Shown here piece after piece: positions 38,869 to 50,441 of a stretch of DNA of 64,000 bases. A program made the translations under genes and the position numbers. Under the pieces are notes generated by a model that saw only the letters and a program-made list of their open reading frames with translations, made no database searches and was not told the origin of the DNA. Each line of letters opens with the position of its first letter. Position 1 is the stretch's first letter. Source of the DNA: Daedaleopsis sinensis (taxonomy: Eukaryota > Basidiomycota > Agaricomycetes > Polyporales > Polyporaceae); NCBI GenBank assembly GCA_033807695.1, contig CM066308.1:2976001-3040000 (forward strand). The letters run 5' to 3'.

Positions 38869-40253
38869 TTGCATCGCGGGCCGGCTGGTATCCTGCCAGT
38901 GCCTCACCTGGTGCCTGACTGAAGGTCCGTTGCTTGCTACTTGTTAGTTCATAGACTTGTGTGGAATCCTTGTTGTACCATGGACGTGCGCGTAGTGATT
39001 ATTTAAATTTGGATGTACTGACGGCTAAACTGTAACTGAGCACACCGACTGACAAACGGTGATTAAGGTACACACTCGCGGTCGGCTCTTGGCATAAACT
39101 CGTGAAGATCGCGTCTGGGCCGGATGCGGGGTAGCGGATTGCCGGAGGACGCTACATATACATGTGCTCCCCGACATGGCCCGTCCTGAACACCCGCGCA
39201 CGTCCTCCGCCGACTCTCGCGCGTTCCTTGCGCCTCTCTTGACCACCCCCGCGTTCCTGCCCTCTTCCGAGTTCCGTAACCCACTCTATCTCCCTCCCCC
39301 GCCTAAGGCGCACATAAGTACGCCCCACCCGCTGCGATCGGCCGTCTCTACCTCTCTGCTCTGCTGAGAACTACGGCCCACCGCACGCACTCCGCACACA
39401 CAGACGGTCCAGGACTTTATGTTCCAGTCAACCCGACGCACCGCTTCCGCTCGGTCTCTCGCGCTCCTGGTGAGTCGATCTCCGTTGCTTCTTTCCTTCT
39501 TCCTTCTACTCCGCTGCTTGTGCTCCGAGTCCGGCTTCGTGTGTGTGGAAAGCTCGCGCTCCGGGAAAGCCTGGCCTTGCTCGTTTGGGCGCGTGACTTT
39601 GCGCACACTCGACGGTGGGGAGATCCAGGGGAGATTGGTCGGCTGGATCCCGAGGCCGGAAATGAGTACTCGGTGAGGGATTTGGAAGTGTGGAGGTGGG
39701 AGAGTGGACGGCCGGACGGTGATTCGGGCGGCGCACGGGGCTCGACATCGTCAGGAGCGTTCGCAGGCCGTCATTGTCAGGAGACAGGGGAACGCCCTGG
39801 GAGACAACCGTGAAAGCGCGAACGGGGAGGAGGAGTTGTGCTTGGTGTTGACGAATATGCATCCTATTTCCTCGCGAACTCCTCCTGGCCGTCCTTTGGA
39901 CCCGCTGATTTGCTATGCAACTGCGCGGCACGATCCTGCCCGTCTCCTCTCGCCTAGGCCAGTCTTGTATCGCCTTCTGGAGTGTCTTTGTCTGCCTAGC
40001 TTGCGAGAGCAAGTGCGTCGGGCAAGCCGTCTCAATTCCGTGCCCAGGTACGGATAGAGCATCATCTACGGGGAGCCGTACATCCGTGAACGTCCGTAGT
40101 GCATGCATGGTTGCACTGAGCGGGTCTGCCCGTGGTTTACTCTCATCCACGTCTACTGTCTAAGGTGCGCCATGTTTTCCAACTCGCTGGAAGGAGCCAG
40201 CCGAGTACAAGCATCCCCTATGCACAGCAGTTGGATGCCGCATTGCCACTGAG
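38869..40253. other. Gap with a possible orphan leader exon
   Basis: About 1.4 kb between two plus-strand genes. At 39419 an ATG opens MFQSTRRTASARSLALL, which looks like a mitochondrial leader and ends at a GTGAGT donor, but no matching downstream exon was found. It may be a decayed gene start or an untranslated leader of the following gene. Otherwise nothing recognised. Confidence 0.3.
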
Positions 40254-42608
40254 ATGCACGGCAGTACCCTTGAATCATCATGTTGTCTAGTTTCTATCGT
40301 CTGGACGAGTCGACTAATCCCAAGATTGCAGTCCAATAGATCCACCATGTCAAAACCGCGTTCTCTCCAGACCTCCGCGCCCCGCAAGTCGGACGTGCCG
40401 CCAGGGTACGTCGCGGACCCCAGTAAAGGCCCCATGCTCCGCTACGAGGCGTCCCTCCCCCGCCTCCCCGTACCCCCACTCTCCTCGACCACCGCCAAGT
40501 ACCTCGAGACGGTCGAGCCCCACCTGACTGCCGAGCAGTTCGCCAAGACCCAGAAGGCCGTGAAGACGTTCCTCGACTCTGAACAGGCGAAAGTGTTGCA
40601 GGAGCGTTTACAGGCGCGCGCCGCGCAGCCGGGCGTGGACAGCTGGCTGGCAGAATGGTGGGACGAGACGGCGTACATGGGTTACCGGGACCCGGTCGTG
40701 GTATATGTGAGCTACTTCTACGTTCACATGGACGACAAGACGCTGCCTAGCCAGGCGAAGAGGGCGGCTCAGCTGTTGAAAGCGATTCTGCCGTTCCGTG
40801 CTATGGTTGAGAGGTACGTTGCTGGTATCGAGATCTCTTGCATTTACTCACTCCGTGTCCTTGTCCTTCTTGTAGCGAGCAACTCGAGCCAGAAAAGGTC
40901 CGCGGTGCGCCCTTGGCCATGAAGTCATACGAATGGCTGTAAGTCCCTCTCTGTTGTCTGTATACAGCTCCCTCCTCATCGCATCATCCAGATTCCACTC
41001 CTCTCGCTATCCCACCAAGCCCAACGACACCGCGAAAAAGTTCGATCCTTCCCAACACAACCACGTAGTCTTCGTGCGCAAGAACAAGTTCTACAAGGTC
41101 GCGCTTGCAGACGAATCTGGCCGCGAGCTATCCGCGGCGGAGCTCGAGGCGCAGATCGAGAAGGTCATCGCGATGGCAGGCAGCGAGAAGGCGATCCCTG
41201 TCGGCGCTCTGACATCCGAGAACCGCGACATCTGGGCAGACGTGAGTGTCCTGGATCTGCGTGCCTCAGTCATAACCCAAAGCTAAATGCCAAATGCACT
41301 GGATCAAGGCGCGCGCCGCCCTCCTTGCAGCGTCACCGTCCAACAAGGCGTCTCTCGAGGAGATTGAGTCCGCGATCCTGGTCGTATGTCTCGACGACTC
41401 CAAGCCTGTGACCCGCGAGCAGGCAAGCTGGGCGTGCTGGGTCGGCGACGGCAGGAACCGCTTCTACGACAAGCACCAGTGTACGTCCCCTGCGCTCGTG
41501 CATGTGCCCCCACTCTCGCTCAGCACACACTTCCTCCCCTAGTCATCGTGTTCGAGAACGGCCGGTCCGGGTTCCTCGGCGAGCACTCCTGCATGGACGG
41601 CACGCCCACCCTGCGCATGAACGAGTTCATTCTCGCCGCGCTCGCCGCGGGCAAGGTCGACCTCGGGCCCGCGCGCACCGCGGAGACGGGCGCGGGCCTC
41701 GCGCCCCCACAGGAGCTCGCCTTCGCGCTCGACGCCCCGACGAAGCAGCACATCGCCGCCGCGGAGGCGCACTTCGACGCGCTCGTCGGCGCGCACGACA
41801 TGGAGGTCCTGCACTACGAGGGCTACGGCAAGGAGTACATCAAGCGCCACCGCGCGTCGCCCGACGCGTGGGCGCAGATGGTCAAGCAGCTCGCGTTCCA
41901 CAAGATGTGCGGCCGCCCGGGCGTGTGCTACGAGAGCGCACAGACGCGCAAGTACCAGCGCGGGCGCACGGAGGTCATCCGCTCCGCGAGCAAGGAGAGC
42001 AAGGCGTGGGCGGAGGCGATGCTCGACCCCGCGCAGACGGTGAGTGCACCCCACCCCACGCCCGCGCGGAGACACCGATGCTGATGCTGATGCTGGGGCT
42101 GGGACGACAGGACGCGCACCGCGCGGCGCTGTTCCGCAAGGCGGTCGCGCGCCACCTGCAGTACGCGGCGTGGGCGGCGGACGGGCAGGGCGTCGACCGC
42201 CACCTGTTCGGGCTCAAGAAGGTGTTGAAGGAGGGCGAGCCTGTGCCGGAGATATACACGGACGAGGCGTTCGGCAAGACGAACCACTGGGAGCTCTCGA
42301 CGTCCCAGCTCTCATCGCGCTTCCTCGACGGCTGGGGCTACGGCGAGGGTAAGCACTCTTCTCGGTTTGGGATTTGGGGCATCGGCGAACAGGTGCTAAC
42401 GCGGTCCGCCCCTACAGTGGTGCCCGACGGCTACGGCCTGTCGTACTCGATCGGCGACGACTACATCCGCTGGACGATCACGAGCCTGAAGCGCGGTACG
42501 GCGGAGCTCAAGCACTACCTTGCGGAGGCGGCGACGGAGACGCGTATTATGATGGAGAAGGCCGCCGCGGAGGCAAAGAGCACGGACGGCGACAAGGCGA
42601 AGCTATAA
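40254..42608 (+). CDS. CAT2: Carnitine O-acetyltransferase with peroxisomal AKL terminus
   Basis: Exons from 40347 (40347-40813, 40876-40938, 40992-41241, 41309-41480, 41543-42039, 42111-42348, 42418-42608) give 625 aa; an upstream in-frame ATG at 40254 adds 31. Choline/carnitine acyltransferase signatures: LPRLPVPPLSSTTAKYLETV, YRDPVVVYVSYFYVHMDD, VFVRKNKFYKVALADESGRE, then the active-site His in SGFLGEHSCMDGTPTLRMNE, MVKQLAFHKMCGRPGVCYES, QTRKYQRGRTEVIRS and NHWELSTSQLSSRFLDGWGY. The enzyme moves acetyl groups between CoA and carnitine so that acetyl units can leave peroxisomes or enter mitochondria. The C-terminus AKL is a PTS1. The upstream extension (SIVWTSRLIPRLQSNRST) is basic and could target mitochondria, as in yeast Cat2. 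Convergent with the zinc-cluster factor gene. Confidence 0.92.
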
Positions 42609-42784
42609 CATGGGCGGCTACGTAAGGTAGTGGTCCGGACCATCGTCTGTCTTCTTGAATGTGCGAGGGACGACTCATCCGATCTTTTCGTGGTAGATGG
42701 TTAGTGTATAGGTAGAAGTACATAGTTAGATGGTTATTCATCAATAATGCGGGAAAAGGGGGATAGACACCATCCTGACTCCGT

Positions 42785-42900
42785 GTTTTGGCTGTACATC
42801 TACGTGTGCGTGGAGAGGCTCAGAGAAGCTGAAAGTCAATATGGACATGGACAGTGCAGACAACAGCTCTAGATTACCTTACGAGGTGCAAGCTGGCTCA
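42785..42900. pseudogene. Decayed copy of part of the zinc-cluster factor's last long exon
   Basis: This stretch resembles 43605-43700, inside the transcription factor gene: GGCTGTACATCTACGTGTGC here against GGCTGTGCATCTGGGTGTGC there, and ATGGACAGTGCAGACAACAG against ATGGACAACGCGGACAGAAG, at similar spacing and in the same orientation. Confidence 0.5.
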
Positions 42901-43054
42901 CTCATGGAAATCCCTTATGTGTAGGTTGTGCGTGAGCATCACCCACTAAGGTGACCCACGGGTGACGGCGCCCCACGAGTCCGCCCCGCGCGATAACTCT
43001 CTCTCTAGGTGTCGAGCTCTTTCCATTAGGGTGAGTAGAGCAGGAGATCAAATC

Positions 43055-43140
43055 AACAGACCTGCCATGACAAAGCCCCGACCTCTCAAAAACCTCTGCG
43101 TCTTCTAAGTCGGACGTCTCGCCAGGGTATATCGTGTCCA
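43055..43140 (+). pseudogene. Decayed copy of the carnitine acetyltransferase 5' end
   Basis: From about 43060 the sequence matches the CAT2 start near 40340: CCATGACAAAGCCCCGACCT against CCATGTCAAAACCGCGTTCT, then AAGTCGGACGTCTCGCCAGG against AAGTCGGACGTGCCGCCAGG. The copy has an in-frame TAA before the second block and stops matching after about 80 bases. Confidence 0.75.
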
Positions 43141-43242
43141 GTGTATAGGTACAATTAAATCCAGCATGTGAGTATAATGTATACGAGCGGGGAAAGACAG
43201 ACCGTCCGACAACTTCCTCAGCCTACCGACCACCAGCTAGTA

Positions 43243-46200
43243 CTAGCTCCGATAACCCCCAGGTTGCGGTGGAGGAGGCCCAAAGCCAGCCCCAACGGCC
43301 CCGGGGTCCGCCCCAACGATGCTGCTCAGGTATGGGCCCCAGGCGTCCATCCTGCACACAGCGCAACACCGTCAGTACATGCGTTCATATTCCTGATACC
43401 AGCAGGAGGGAGACGGATAGACGAAGAGACTCACTCGAATGATGTCGGTGCGGTCGCCCACATCTCCATCATGCTGTCCTGGAACGCGAGATTCTCGGCG
43501 GACATCGACACGTCCCCGTCCTGGAACGCTGGGTTTCCGTTCTGTCCCGTCGCCATCTCCATCGGCACAGTCTGTGGACCCGGGTGCGGCATTCCCATCT
43601 CCACGTTTGGGCTGTGCATCTGGGTGTGCGCGCTCGGAGTATGCGTTCCGGGGCCTGAGGTTGTCATGGACAACGCGGACAGAAGCTCTCTGTAGCCCGC
43701 GTCGTGCATAGGGAAGCCCAGGCTGTCCATGAGTGCGGAGTATTCGTCTGCGGGGGTCGCGGTGCTCGTGCCGAGGCCCTGCGCCCCCTGGGACATCGAC
43801 ATCCCAGCAAGATGTGCCAGGCCGGCCTGATTCCCTGCGCCGACTTGTTGCTGTTGCTGTTGCTGTTGGCCGCCGTAGGTTGCGCTGAGGATGGGCTGGG
43901 AGGAGTGGAAGCCGTGGGGGAACGGCAACCGGCCGAGCTCCTGCGTGTGCACAGGGAGCGTGAACGCCGGGTTCATGAACACGTCGGCACCCTCAGCATG
44001 TCCATAAGGGGTTTGTGCCATGTTCGGCAATTGCTCCGGGGACGTGTAGAGTGAGTCGGCGACCCCGTGTACGCCTTCTGCGCTTCGGTGCGGGCTGTTC
44101 TGCCCGCCGCCGCCCGAGGAGGCGTCCTGGGACGGGGACTGGGCAGGCTGTGCGTTTGCAAACCCACTTTGCACGGTGTCCTTCGCGAAGGCGGCCGAGA
44201 CGATGGAGCCAAAGCTCGGGCGCACATTGCCCGTGAACTGCGACTCTCCGGGCATGGGAAAGTCGCCTGCTGACATGAGCCCGGTGAGTACTTCCCGGAC
44301 CCTGCGTGCGGAGGACGTGCTGCAGAGTGCATGCCGCGCTCGCTTGTTAGTGTCTGGGCAGCTAGGTAGGTTGTGTCAAAAAGTCGACGTACTGAGCCTC
44401 TAGCCGTTTCAGCGCGTTCATGCACATATACAAGTCATTCAGGGCTGCTTCGTTCGCGAGCCCGGAGCGCTTCGCAGCCCATATATTGACCAAGAGCACA
44501 AGTGCCGCGCTGAACAGCGGGTGCTGAAAGGGCGTCTCAGTAGCAAGTACGTTATAACGCGCAGAATAATCGACGTACGCGGTGGAGGAGTATCACAGTA
44601 CCAGTACGCTGAAACTGGGTGTCGATGACGTGCGTACACGATCTTGCCGCATTAGTGCATATAGCTAATGATGGGAAAGGAAGCCGCGAATGCTTGCGAG
44701 ACGACGGGATGAACGGGCGATGGATACAAATCTGGAGGAAGTAGTAATTGGCGTATAAAGTCGCGGATTGGTTCATGAATACAGGATCGCTGCGATCCGG
44801 GTCCCAGCGAACTATGACCTGTTAGCTATGGTTATGAAAGATAGTGATCGGCGCGATACGCACGATGTTTTGGCACTGTGTCAACCCACTTGTTTAGCGC
44901 GGAGTCAAGTTCTGCCACGATCTTCTGCTCCCATGCAGGTCCGACATACCCCAGGTTGAGCTTCAACTTGTTGATGGAGTACTGATCCGGGTATTAGCGT
45001 AGGCCGAGCTTCGTAGCACAGTCTGTGGTACACTCACAATGGTCCGGAGAGCAAATGTAAGGACCTTGAAGAGCTTTATAAACGAGTTGGCGAACGCGAC
45101 TCGAGACGGCTTCCCCTCAGGCTGCTTAAATGCGAGGTCCGGATCGGGATGTATCCAATACTCGTCGTCAACCTCCGCGAGGAGGTCGCAGTCGAGACTT
45201 GGGCTGTGTGTCAACGCAAGCGCGAGAACGAGTGGGAAATAGAACTCACTCCTCATCGTGTATCGCACAAGGTCGACCAAGTCCGAAGCTCACCAATCGG
45301 TCAAAACACACCAAACACCTTCACACAATGAGAATGAGCTCGCTTTTAGTGAGGAATGAGATGAGACGCACCAAAAAGCTCGCTTCCATAGCTCGTCCTC
45401 CACCGTGGGCTTGGAACCGTACATCTTCTTGCGATGCAGACCGACGTCCTGGGCCATACGAAGGCCTAGACCGATCAAGTTCCAGCTCCCTTGGGGGTTG
45501 TTAGAACCGCCAAGATAGGATGCCATGAGCTATCCAACAGTAACAACAAACTCGTATGAGATGACGTGATTAGAGATCCTGCGAACGTACCAGGCATATT
45601 TGTAGGTCTTCTAGACGAGGACGCTCCAAGAAGCTCCATTTTGTTTCCTCAACCTGCGAGAACCACTGCCAGCCCGCGCTCGGTGTCCCGAAGCCATCCG
45701 TTACCTCGTTCAACCACCGACTTCCGTTCGCACAGATCAACAGCAGCACAGCGCCGAAGCCTTGCTCGCGCAGGTGCTGACCGTCCTTGATCCCCTGTTC
45801 GAGCGTCGGGCGATGCAAGATTGGGAAGAATACGTTGTGATGTGTAAAGTACGCGTCGATCAGACGCTCCATGAGGCCCGCGGGCGGAAAGTCTCGATAA
45901 GGCGGTCTGGGCTTCCTATGTGCGTGCCACGCCCACCCTGTGTGCGTGAATTCGGGACGCCCGTCAAAACCTATGCGTGGCAGATTCATAGCGCCCTGGG
46001 ACAGGAGAGAAGAGTCTTGAATATCTCTCATTGTGGCGTCCGCGCTCTCTGAATGATCGCTGCCTGTGTACTCCTGCTTGAGGTCGATTACGGAATGAAG
46101 AAACATGAGGTAGCTCGATTTTCCGTGATAGCGGACGGCATTGAGCCCATCGGGGACCGTTAGGCGCTTCAGGTTGTCGAGGACGGCCAGGCGTGCTTCG

Positions 46201-46982
46201 CGTTCGTCGTCGCTGGGGTCCAGGTCGTCGGAGTCAACTGTAGGCGAGTCTGGGGGAGGATGTGATGCGCCGGGCTCGGATGAACTGGATCGTGCAGAGA
46301 TTGACGGATGGCTGTCTTGCAGTGGTTGAAAGTGCGCAGGCTCGAGGGTGCCATTGAAGTTCTGCGGGATCTGGATGTGCGGATGGAGCTGCTCGTGCCG
46401 TGCATCAGTCGCCTCATCGCGCGTTGAAATGATAGCGATACATGCAGGGGCTCAATGATGCACGTACCATTGTAAAGAGCTTCTCCATATTCTGCAGTCG
46501 ATTCTCAAGTACGTTGACATAGCTGCAGTTCGGAGGGTTCTTCAGAACGAGCGAACGTCGACCGACAGACCTCCTGCGTACCTTTTACTAGGAGGTCGAG
46601 TCTGTACTTTGAATGAGCTTATGCGCACTTGTGAATATTCATGAGACGCACATTTATAGGTTCATAAGTACACTCTATCTCCTGACGGATGCATTTCGAG
46701 CAACGATGGTCCGGCATCTCCGCGCCGTCGCCTGTATAGGAGGATTAGGAAGAGGGTAAATGCGATGGCAGTTTTGTTGGAGGTGATCGTCAAACTCACA
46801 TCGAACTATCGGTAGCATAACGGGTCAGGGTTCGATGTCAGGCTATCATGCAGCGTTATGAACATACTTTTCTTCCGCCTGCAGTAATCGCATGCCCTCG
46901 GCTTCTTCTTGGACTTTGCCGCCTCCTCAACTACCTCTTCAACCTGTCGGGTCTCATCGATCTCATCCTCCGGCGACGACAT
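43243..46982 (-). CDS. Zn2Cys6 transcription factor with fungal_trans domain
   Basis: The protein begins MSSPEDEIDETRQVEEVVEE, a basic stretch SKKKPRA, then the zinc cluster with Cys at 31, 34, 41, 51, 54 and 61 (spacing CX2CX6CX9CX2CX6C). A coiled coil follows (YVNVLENRLQNMEKLFTM). The fungal-specific middle domain includes GLMERLIDAYFTHHNVFFPI, LHRPTLEQGIKDGQHL, GAVLLLICANGSRWL, YLGGSNNPQGSWNLIGLGLR, MAQDVGLHRK, EDELWKRAFW and SPSLDCDLLAEVDDEYWIHP. The C-terminal part is Gln/Pro/Met-rich with a Gln run and ends DAWGPYLSSIVGADPGAVGA and GGYRS at TAG 43243-43245. This is the Gal4-type class of sugar or catabolic regulators; the target pathway is unknown. A 6-nt micro-exon (46800-46805) is needed to build the third cysteine. 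Exact exon limits in the middle are approximate. Confidence 0.85.
46800..46805 (-). other. 6-nt micro-exon inside the zinc cluster
   Basis: The minus strand reads CGATAG|TTCGAT|GTGAGT. Joined to the flanking exons it yields KKIRCDG; skipping it would give KKSDG and lose the third zinc ligand. Both flanking introns have normal GT-AG ends and lengths above 60 nt. Confidence 0.6.
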
Positions 46983-49900
46983 ATCAGACAGGGAGGTCGT
47001 GGTTCGGGTGGCTACCGGTAGTTGTCGTTTGTGCTGCGTTTACTGCGAGTGGCTTTTGTGAGAGTGAAGGTATCGGCACCTCGGATTTGCAAGCAGTGAC
47101 GTTGGTTGCGGTCAAGGTGGTCAGGACAGAAAGAATATAGCAGACGGCCAACACCGTCCGAGGGCATGATGATTAGATCCAAGCACAGAACAGCATAGAT
47201 CGGTTACTTATAGAACGCCCATCGACCGGTGGGATGGAGAGCGATGTGGGGCCCGGGTGCGAAGGCGCTGCCTGCGAATCGAAGCCCTGCCGGCGCCAGA
47301 GGTGCTCGGAATTCGTCGGACTTCCAGATCGGCATGTCGTCCTCTCTGTGATTGGACTATGGTCGGCGCACTGTCAGGGTCCGCTGGGCATGGGATAAAG
47401 TCGTTTATCATTGTGTACCAGTAAAAAGATACGGATACGGGTGTGCATTCTAGTCACCATCGCAGTCGCGGTTCGCGGGAATACACGGGCTGATGTATTT
47501 CTCACGGATCTGCAGCGGCTGAACTTACCAACCTCCTCCTCCAGATATGGCAGGATCGGCTCGTCGTCGTCGTAGCGGTTGGTACCGCTCTCTCCGACAG
47601 TCCACACTGGCAACGGCCGCCATTCCATACCATGGCCAGATGAAAGAAGTGTTTCTCACCGCAGGTGCCGGTGAGTGATCACTATCCGATGCGAAGGCTG
47701 CCCTCCTCCAAGTATTACGACTCGGACAGCTTGATGGGACTCGACGATATTACCTCAGTCAGGATTATCTTTCCCTACAAGGTATTTGCACCGACATGAA
47801 GCAGCAACTGGCAGGACGGAGGAGACGATTCCTAATCAGAGGCCACGGTACGTGGTCTTCTACGAACCACGAGTAAGGTGACGGCACAATTTTAAATCAC
47901 TACTAGATCTCAGGCTGGTTCAACTCTCATGATCAGCGACACTGTATGTCCATTTCTTGTTGCTTTATCTCCCCCTTCTTTGCTTGTCCGAATCGTTTGC
48001 CAAGCAGAAAGCTGGGCCAATTCTGCGTCCGAAGTAGGTCCGTCCACTACTTATCACTCATTCGCAGGACCTCTCCGTCTCAGGCCTAGTCGGTGACGGT
48101 CTCCCATTCTGATTAAAAGACTCTTTAGCAGGACCGCTGCGATAAAGAGGATTAGTACTGCGAAGTGCACATACGCACGGCCCTCCGGGCAAACCTGGAC
48201 ACGAAAGATTCCGATTCATCAAGTTAGATAAGATTATGAGGGGCTGATAAGATAAGATCATCGCCGGTGATGTCGGAGTATATAAAAGTTGATGTACAAT
48301 GCCCGGCGCGTATCCTGGCCGTGGACGATGCCAGCGATCATGATAATAGACGGAGATTCGAGTGATCGGGATTACACCATAGTTAATCATGTATACTAGG
48401 AACTATCTACCAGCCAGTAGCGTATTCCCGATCATCAGAGTTAGGCTTTGGACCTCAGAGCCTCAAGTTTCAAGCCCGAGAGTCACGACAGACCTCAGAG
48501 TCACAGCTTGAAAACTCGGATTAGGGGCTGTGACGACCGCTTTCGTGCACCTGGCACGTGATCGTTCAATTTGGGGAACGTGAGGATACGCTCCTGCGCG
48601 TCGTCTTACCGTGAGGTCAACTTTTCAACCTGCCACACTCTTTATATCTCCCCCATCTCAACTGCCTGCAACTCGAACCTCCTCAACATTTGGAACACTC
48701 GTCCGGGCAAGACTTCTCCACTTACATTTGCTCGATCCCTCTCGGGTTCCGCGTTCCTGTGAGCACCAATGTCATTTATTCGTCCAACTTCATCGTTAAT
48801 CTTTCCAGGTCTCGAGTGCGAGCTCCCGCCAAGGACATCTCGTCCCGTCAGCCTATCTCCTAGGATATTCACTTCCCAGAGTCTGCCGGAGAAAGTATGT
48901 CCACAGCAGAGAGTGAGGGGAATGTCGCCCGCGACTTATTCGTCCTCTACGTACGTAGTCGGAGAACTGGGATCTGTCCTGTCTTCGCTCTTTTATCTGC
49001 CTCAGAGCTCGCGACGGAAAGCGTCCGAACGTCCCGCACGTGATGGGGTTTGGAGAATTTATCGGTGAGTAGCCCAACGTTGTGGAGCGAATGGAAGCAC
49101 ATGCCGATACCACCCTCTCCCCACGAAATACGATGCAGTACATCGTCTGCGGCGCGTGCAAACGGTCCTTGCGGCTCTGCTACGCTCAGCGACGTATGGG
49201 GTGAACTTGGTACGTCGAGCGCGAAGATATTCGTGCATAACGATCAACTTACCCTCCACATCAAGCTGTTTCAACATCTGAAAGAGAAGTTCGTGGACAT
49301 AACACCGGGTTGGATTTATATCGCTCTGCGCGACAACCGACTCCAGCGTCGCGCGCACGACCAGGTCACAGGAGCGCGACGCCGCCGCCGCGTCGTACGT
49401 GTCGTCGCCGTCCGTCGTCGTTGAGCACTTGAAAGCGAAAGCCCACGTTGACGTCGTTTCTTGAGAAGACCGCGCACTCGCATGTACCGAGAAGGACCGC
49501 TAGAGTGCGGCGGGTAATGTTCCCGGACGTCGTCCTTACTCCTTGGAACACACGCGGGTATCCTACTTGTAGTGGGAAGTCCATGAGACCATCGCCCTGA
49601 CTGCGCAAACACATATATTCCTGTTCCCTCTTGGTTCAATCGGCGGGCTCGAGAGCTACGTACACGACAAGCTGCTTGGAGTCGAACTACCGCAGCAATA
49701 GTTATTCATCATGTACGTTTTCCGCAGAACGCGAGATAAGAATTGTACGCAGATTAGATCAGATTACAGAAATCGGAATTACCGGGCCGCCTTTGATGCA
49801 CTTGCAAGCAGTTGAAACTCGAAGATCTGCACTAAGCCGCCACCAATAGAGTTTGCCGTCGCACTGCCACTTTGAAATGCCCAAGTCTACACAATATTGC

Positions 49901-50440
49901 CATTTCGGATTCTCACTACGACAATATCACGCGCTGCGCCTCTCGACAGCGTTTGAGAGTTACTAACCTCCTCCACACGAGGAGAGAAAGCATTCGCGGG
50001 CGCCCAGCGAACATGCGCTGGCAGGGCTTGCTCTTTGAGCGGCGTTATCCCGCCACGCGCGATGAGCAGGACCTTCCAGTGCTTGTTCCGTGTGCGCCCG
50101 CGAATGCCTTCTCTCCGATAATAGCCACGGGATGGGAAATTACACTGGCTAGTTCCTTTATTTGTACACAACCCGCTCGTCCTCCTCCAGCCGTCCTTCA
50201 CTATCACCATCCTCAACTGCTCCCTGAGCGGCATCCCGTCCAACTCTGCCTCCTTCGAACGGTCAAACTCCAAGTCCGCTTCATCGCCCAACCCCCAAGG
50301 TCGCTTCATCACAGAACCGGTGGCATTCGCGTAGCCTGCACTCACAGCACAGAGCGTCCTTGCCCCCACACTCGTCGTCCGACGTCCTCCCCTTTGCCCT
50401 CGAAGCCACACACACGACCGCCTTCCGCCCTCGATTTGTC
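46983..50440. other. 3.4-kb stretch without a recognised gene
   Basis: Contains the promoter of the zinc-cluster factor at its left end. Several short exon-like stretches exist, such as MSTAESEGNVARDLFVLY before a GTACGT donor near 48950 (plus), and IFVHNDQLTLHIKLFQHLKE near 49230 (plus) overlapping an equally open minus frame. I could not join them into a protein or name a family. Confidence 0.3.
48222..48286 (+). promoter_or_regulatory. GATA-motif cluster followed by a TATA box
   Basis: Three GATAAG motifs (about 48226, 48246 and 48251) lie 20-50 bases before TATATAAA at 48279-48286. This is a plausible GATA-factor-controlled core promoter, although no convincing gene follows on the plus strand. 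Confidence 0.3.
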
Positions 50441-50441
50441 G

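Noticed and set aside
41502..42608. A 368-codon plus-strand frame overlapping carnitine acetyltransferase in another phase
   Set aside because: Its first two thirds are Arg-rich out-of-frame translation of CAT2 exon 5; only its end coincides with the true frame.
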